DNA from: Opitutales bacterium
GTDB lineage: Bacteria > Verrucomicrobiota > Verrucomicrobiia > Opitutales > T3Sed10-336
DNA length: 8,570 nucleotides
Direction: 5' to 3'
Assembly (NCBI GenBank): GCA_007132315.1
Contig: SLOW01000049.1
Span: 1 to 8,570 of the forward strand
The translations under genes and the position numbers were made by a program. Each line of letters begins with the position of its first letter. The stretch's first letter is position 1. Under the pieces are notes generated by a model. It saw only the letters and a program-made list of their open reading frames with translations, had not been told where the DNA came from and made no database searches. Below are positions 5,996 through 8,570 of the stretch, one piece after another.

Positions 5996-7618
5996 TTATC
6001 CGAGCGTGATCACGGGATGCCGTTGAAGAGCGGCTTCGAGTTCCTCGAGAATTTCCCGCCGTTCCACGGTGTAGAGAAAACGATCGCTGCTCAGAAACAG
6101 GTAAGCCTCGTTAAGGACGTTTGGTGGCGGGAGGCGCATGTCCATCAGTTTCGGTAGGTTCGAGATCAGAGCGGTGCCGTCGCCCCGTTCGATGTCCAGA
6201 CGGATCAGCGCGCTCAGCAGACTTTGGCTGCGCGGATTGGTGTGGTGCGCCTGGGCCAGGATCCGCCGCGCCGGATCGTGCAGTCCGAGCTCGAGAAGTT
6301 TGTCCGAGTAGGTGATGTAGTTGGCCGGGCGGAGGCCCTCGCTGCCGAGGAATTGGCTGAGTTTGAGATCACCCTCGGCTCGGTCGCCCCGGGCGTAGTC
6401 GGCGATCGCGTTGACGGCCAGCAGCTGGGTGCCGAATTGCTCGGCGAAGCCTTCGACTTCCCGGGAAAGGCGTTCGCCGAGGCTGGTGGCCTGGTCGTAC
6501 TCCCCGGCCTTCATGTAGGTGTGAATCAGCACGATCCCAGGGATTCCCAGGTCTTGGCCGCGCAACTGGACGTGCTCGAAGATCCTTCGGGCCAGGCTGA
6601 CGTCCGTTGTGTCGAGGGCGAATTGTGCGAGGTATTCAATGGCTTCGCGATCGCTGCGGAATTCGCTCAAGATGGAATCGATTTCCTCGTGCAGCCGCTC
6701 GTCGTCGCCCTTGTCGTGATAGATGTACAGCAGGTCGATTCGCGGCAGAGCGCTGAGGGGATCGTTGAGTTGACGGATCACCGCGTACCGCTCGGCGTTC
6801 GCGATGTCGCCCATTTCGTGATGGAAGCGGGTGAGATAGAGATAGGCTTCATTGTTGTCCGGACGATCGCGCGCCATCCGTTCCAGTCGTTCGATGGCTT
6901 CGGCGCGGCTGCCGCGCTCCCAATCGATCCGGGCCAGCAGGATTCGCCCGCTGTTGCTCTGGTCGAGCCGGTAGTCCTCGACAAACCGCACCGCGCTGTC
7001 AAAATCACCCCGGTGGAAACTCGCCCGGGCGGCGGCGAACGCGATGATGATGTGCCGTCCTTCGGTGTCGGGCTCCGCGGGAAGGAATTCCTCCGCAATG
7101 GCACGGATCTCGTCGTCCTTTTCCGCGCGCAGCAGCAGGCGCATGGTGGTCGTGACGTAATCGGCGTCTTCGTAGCCGTACGGCATGCCCTCCACCAACA
7201 AGCGGGCACTCTGATCGGAACGGTTCCGGGCCAGGAAAATGTTAGCCAGCAGCAGGCGTCCCTCGATGTTCTCGGGAGAGCGGATCAGACCCACCCGAAG
7301 GTAGTGAAACCCCTCGCGCCCTTCACCGTCCTCGATCAGCTCCCGGCCGCGCTCGATATAATCCTCTCCCCAAGCGACGCGGTATTCGTCCCAGCGGAAG
7401 AAAAGCAGGTCGGCGAACTGGCCGGTCTCGATGTCGCGGGTGTGTTTCAGAAACAGAAAACCGGCGAATGCCACCACCACCCACCCGGTGACGGCCAAGC
7501 CGCAGAGGAGGATGAAAATACGGCCCCATACCGGGTGAATGCCGAATTGGGCGTCCTTGTCGCGCCCGATGTTGACGAACCCGAGGAAGGCGTTGCCCTT
7601 CCGAAAAAACTTCTTCAT
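5996..7618 (-). CDS. Membrane-anchored TPR-like repeat protein
   Basis: The 540-residue protein starts with a basic cytoplasmic stretch (MKKFFRKGNAFLGF), followed by one strong transmembrane helix at about 33-57 (start IFILLCGLAVTGWVVVAFAG). The rest is a long helical-repeat domain that would lie outside the cytoplasm under the positive-inside rule. TPR-like units can be seen, for example GRELIEDGEGREGFHYLRVG, RPDNNEAYLYLTRFHHEMGD with IANAERYAV after it, AGEYDQATSLGERLSREVE, and a closing LGLHDPARRILAQAHHTNP. TPR domains usually assemble protein complexes; no enzyme motif is present, so the partner is unknown. The ATG at 7618 is preferred over an in-frame TTG at 7651, because the latter adds only unremarkable residues. 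Neither has a clear Shine-Dalgarno. It is first in a two-gene operon with the DUF5069 gene and is divergent from the 15-residue repeat protein. Confidence 0.82.
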   Translation of the reverse strand: MKKFFRKGNAFLGFVNIGRDKDAQFGIHPVWGRIFILLCGLAVTGWVVVAFAGFLFLKHTRDIETGQFADLLFFRWDEYRVAWGEDYIERGRELIEDGEGREGFHYLRVGLIRSPENIEGRLLLANIFLARNRSDQSARLLVEGMPYGYEDADYVTTTMRLLLRAEKDDEIRAIAEEFLPAEPDTEGRHIIIAFAAARASFHRGDFDSAVRFVEDYRLDQSNSGRILLARIDWERGSRAEAIERLERMARDRPDNNEAYLYLTRFHHEMGDIANAERYAVIRQLNDPLSALPRIDLLYIYHDKGDDERLHEEIDSILSEFRSDREAIEYLAQFALDTTDVSLARRIFEHVQLRGQDLGIPGIVLIHTYMKAGEYDQATSLGERLSREVEGFAEQFGTQLLAVNAIADYARGDRAEGDLKLSQFLGSEGLRPANYITYSDKLLELGLHDPARRILAQAHHTNPRSQSLLSALIRLDIERGDGTALISNLPKLMDMRLPPPNVLNEAYLFLSSDRFLYTVERREILEELEAALQRHPVITLG

Positions 7619-7736
7619 AAGACGAACAGAAAGGTGTTGACCCGAAAACAACTACTGAAGCACAATCCCCTTGCTTTCCGCAAGTAAAAGAAAGGTCGGA
7701 GCCAAACGAATTCGGTCGATTTTTCTCATTTTTCCC

Positions 7737-7764
7737 TTGCGCTTTGTCTGTAGGCACTTACGAT
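7737..7764 (+). promoter_or_regulatory. Candidate sigma70-type promoter for the secreted repeat protein
   Basis: TTGCGC (7737-7742) and TACGAT (7759-7764) are separated by 16 bp and stand about 50 bp before the ATG, in a local AT-rich stretch unlike the surrounding GC-rich DNA. Each box deviates from consensus at two positions. Position and base composition support it, but promoter consensus in this lineage is not well known to me. Confidence 0.4.
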
Positions 7765-7801
7765 CAATCCACAAATTTGAAATCCAAAAACCAATAAACC
7801 C

Positions 7802-7805
7802 GGAG
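7802..7805 (+). promoter_or_regulatory. Ribosome binding site of the secreted repeat protein
   Basis: GGAG lies seven bases before the ATG at 7813, a standard arrangement. It fixes this start, which also gives a good signal peptide. Confidence 0.7.
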
Positions 7806-7812
7806 AATAATC

Positions 7813-8301
7813 ATGAAGTACCTGAAGTCTTTCCTCGCCTTTGTGGCGATTGCCGCTGCCTCCCTCGCCTTCGCCCAGGTCGATGTCGCGGAGATTGTGG
7901 CTGAAATCGAGGCCAATCCCGACGACCTCGAATCTATTGTCGCCATGGCTGTGGCCGACAACCCCGACCAGGCTGTCGAAATCGTCGCGGGCGTGCTGGC
8001 CGAATTCCCCGGTGAAGCTGCTCGTATCGCGGGTGCCGCCATCGCCGGACATCCCGACAAGGGGCCCGATATCGTCCGGGAAATCGTCAGGCTCGCGGTG
8101 GTCGCCAATCCCAACGCGGTTCAGGATATCATAGGTGCCGCCAACGCCGCGGCCCCCGACCAGAGCGCGGCGATTGAGGCAGGTGCGGCGGACGGTCTGG
8201 ACGAGGATCCGGTCGCACCTCCGGTCACCGCCCCGGCTCCCTCTCCTTTCTCCCCTACGCCCGGTGTGTCGATTGACGCATCGATCATCAGCCCGAGCTG
8301 A
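7813..8301 (+). CDS. Secreted Ala-rich protein with 15-residue repeats
   Basis: Family not recognised. The 162-residue precursor has a typical Sec signal peptide (MKYLKSFLAFVAIAAASLAFA, likely cut after A21). Residues 24-122 hold about six tandem units of the form xxIVAxAVAxNPDQ. The conserved prolines fall at 36, 51, 66, 81, 100 and 115, a period of 15 with one unit four residues longer. Each unit looks like one short amphipathic helix (I/V/A every 3-4 residues) broken by a (N/H/F/A)P(D/G/N) turn, suggesting a small helical solenoid. The tail (130-151) is a Pro/Ala/Ser-rich linker (PVAPPVTAPAPSPFSPTPG), then SIDASIISPS. No cysteine or enzyme motif is present. It has its own promoter-like sequence, a good ribosome binding site and a terminator, so it is probably a single-gene transcript, perhaps abundant. 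The product is expected in the periplasm or outside the cell. Confidence 0.85.
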   Translation: MKYLKSFLAFVAIAAASLAFAQVDVAEIVAEIEANPDDLESIVAMAVADNPDQAVEIVAGVLAEFPGEAARIAGAAIAGHPDKGPDIVREIVRLAVVANPNAVQDIIGAANAAAPDQSAAIEAGAADGLDEDPVAPPVTAPAPSPFSPTPGVSIDASIISPS

Positions 8302-8315
8302 ATCTTCCTTTTAAC

Positions 8316-8357
8316 AGGGATTCCCTCGATATTACCGGAGGATTCCCTTCTTTTTTT
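8316..8357 (+). terminator. Rho-independent terminator after the repeat-protein gene
   Basis: AGGGATTCCCTC (8316-8327) pairs with GAGGATTCCCT (8338-8348) with one T-T mismatch and one bulged C, enclosing a ten-base loop. A T-run (TTCTTTTTTT, 8348-8357) follows immediately. It begins 14 bp after the stop codon. This is the clearest intrinsic terminator in the window and separates the repeat protein from the next gene. Confidence 0.8.
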
Positions 8358-8419
8358 GAACCATACCCAAACCTGAAATCCCGCCTTCCACGAAAGCAAC
8401 TGTCGTAACTAACGATCTC

Positions 8420-8570
8420 ATGAAAGCCAATTTTCGTTCGCTAATAAAAACTCTAAATCTAGCCCTCGCCGCGACATCCGGCGCATTGCTTGGAAGCACG
8501 GTGGCGAGTGCCGCTCCCCTGATCTCCGTCGGCGAACGCGGCGCTATTTTCTTCAATGGTAGTGTCACGC
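8420..8570 (+). CDS. N-terminus of an exported protein, possibly an outer-membrane beta-barrel (cut by window)
   Basis: Only 50 codons are visible. The ATG at 8420 opens a frame with a signal peptide: basic start (MKANFRSLIKTLNLAL), a hydrophobic middle, and a probable Ala-x-Ala cut near residue 31 (VASA, then APLIS). The mature start (SVGERGAIFFNGSVT) has alternating hydrophobic residues like a beta-strand. From memory it resembles the openings of putative beta-barrel porins found in Verrucomicrobiota, but this is too short to assign. No Shine-Dalgarno is seen before the ATG. It follows the terminator at 8316-8357, so it needs its own promoter, for which the 60-base gap offers no clear candidate. 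The local codon use is slightly more AT-rich (CTA, ATA, AAA) in the signal peptide than elsewhere. Confidence 0.6.
   Translation, partial: MKANFRSLIKTLNLALAATSGALLGSTVASAAPLISVGERGAIFFNGSVT

Noticed and set aside
7619..7651. Upstream TTG start for the TPR-like protein
   Set aside because: It adds 11 residues without family character, directly after a stop codon and without a Shine-Dalgarno; the ATG at 7618 gives a typical basic start before the membrane helix.
6224..7687. A 487-codon open frame on the plus strand opposite the TPR-like gene
   Set aside because: No signal peptide, motif or family pattern; the minus strand has a transmembrane helix and TPR-like units, and codon positions fit the minus-strand gene.
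1..8570. CRISPR array, tRNA or rRNA gene, insertion sequence, attachment site
   Set aside because: No regularly spaced direct repeats, cloverleaf, transposase motifs or terminal inverted repeats were seen on reading both strands; the only periodic DNA is the 45-base pattern coding the 15-residue protein repeats.

Overview
The window is GC-rich, close-packed bacterial DNA. Gene content and protein style suggest a Verrucomicrobiota lineage, probably near Opitutae. The clues are a DUF5069 protein, a stand-alone GGQ release-factor-like protein beside cmk and plsC, an orphan GspE/PilB-type ATPase, and a secreted small repeat protein next to the start of what may be an outer-membrane protein. The taxonomy is inferred, because the window has no marker gene such as rRNA.

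Layout. (1) Positions 1-3148, minus strand, is a housekeeping cluster read right to left: an MTRFR/ArfB-like ribosome-rescue factor, cytidylate kinase (cmk), a PlsC-type acyltransferase (its start overlaps the cmk stop as ATGA) and TrkA, whose last residues run off the left edge. (2) Positions 3149-3389 form a divergent intergenic region with two start-site puzzles. One is a near-perfect Shine-Dalgarno serving an ATG out of frame with the rescue factor. The other is an open, membrane-helix-like stretch in frame with the ATPase but without any usual start codon. (3) Positions 3390-5311, plus strand, are a two-gene unit: a GspE/PilB-family ATPase with an unusual hydrophobic N-terminus, translationally coupled to a small four-helix membrane protein. 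(4) Positions 5312-5513 hold two hairpins between convergent units. (5) Positions 5514-7618, minus strand, are a membrane-anchored TPR-like protein followed by a DUF5069 protein. (6) Positions 7813-8570, plus strand, are a secreted protein built on a 15-residue repeat, a clear intrinsic terminator, and the N-terminus of another exported protein.

How they may work together. The minus cluster combines translation rescue, pyrimidine nucleotide salvage, phospholipid synthesis and potassium uptake control, a typical mixed housekeeping operon. The most unusual part is the ATPase/membrane-protein pair: the ATPase core is intact (Walker A, Walker B, tetracysteine), but no pilin, secretin or GspF-like platform gene is visible nearby, and the partner is far smaller than a normal platform protein. 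The 15-residue repeat protein is the second most unusual item.
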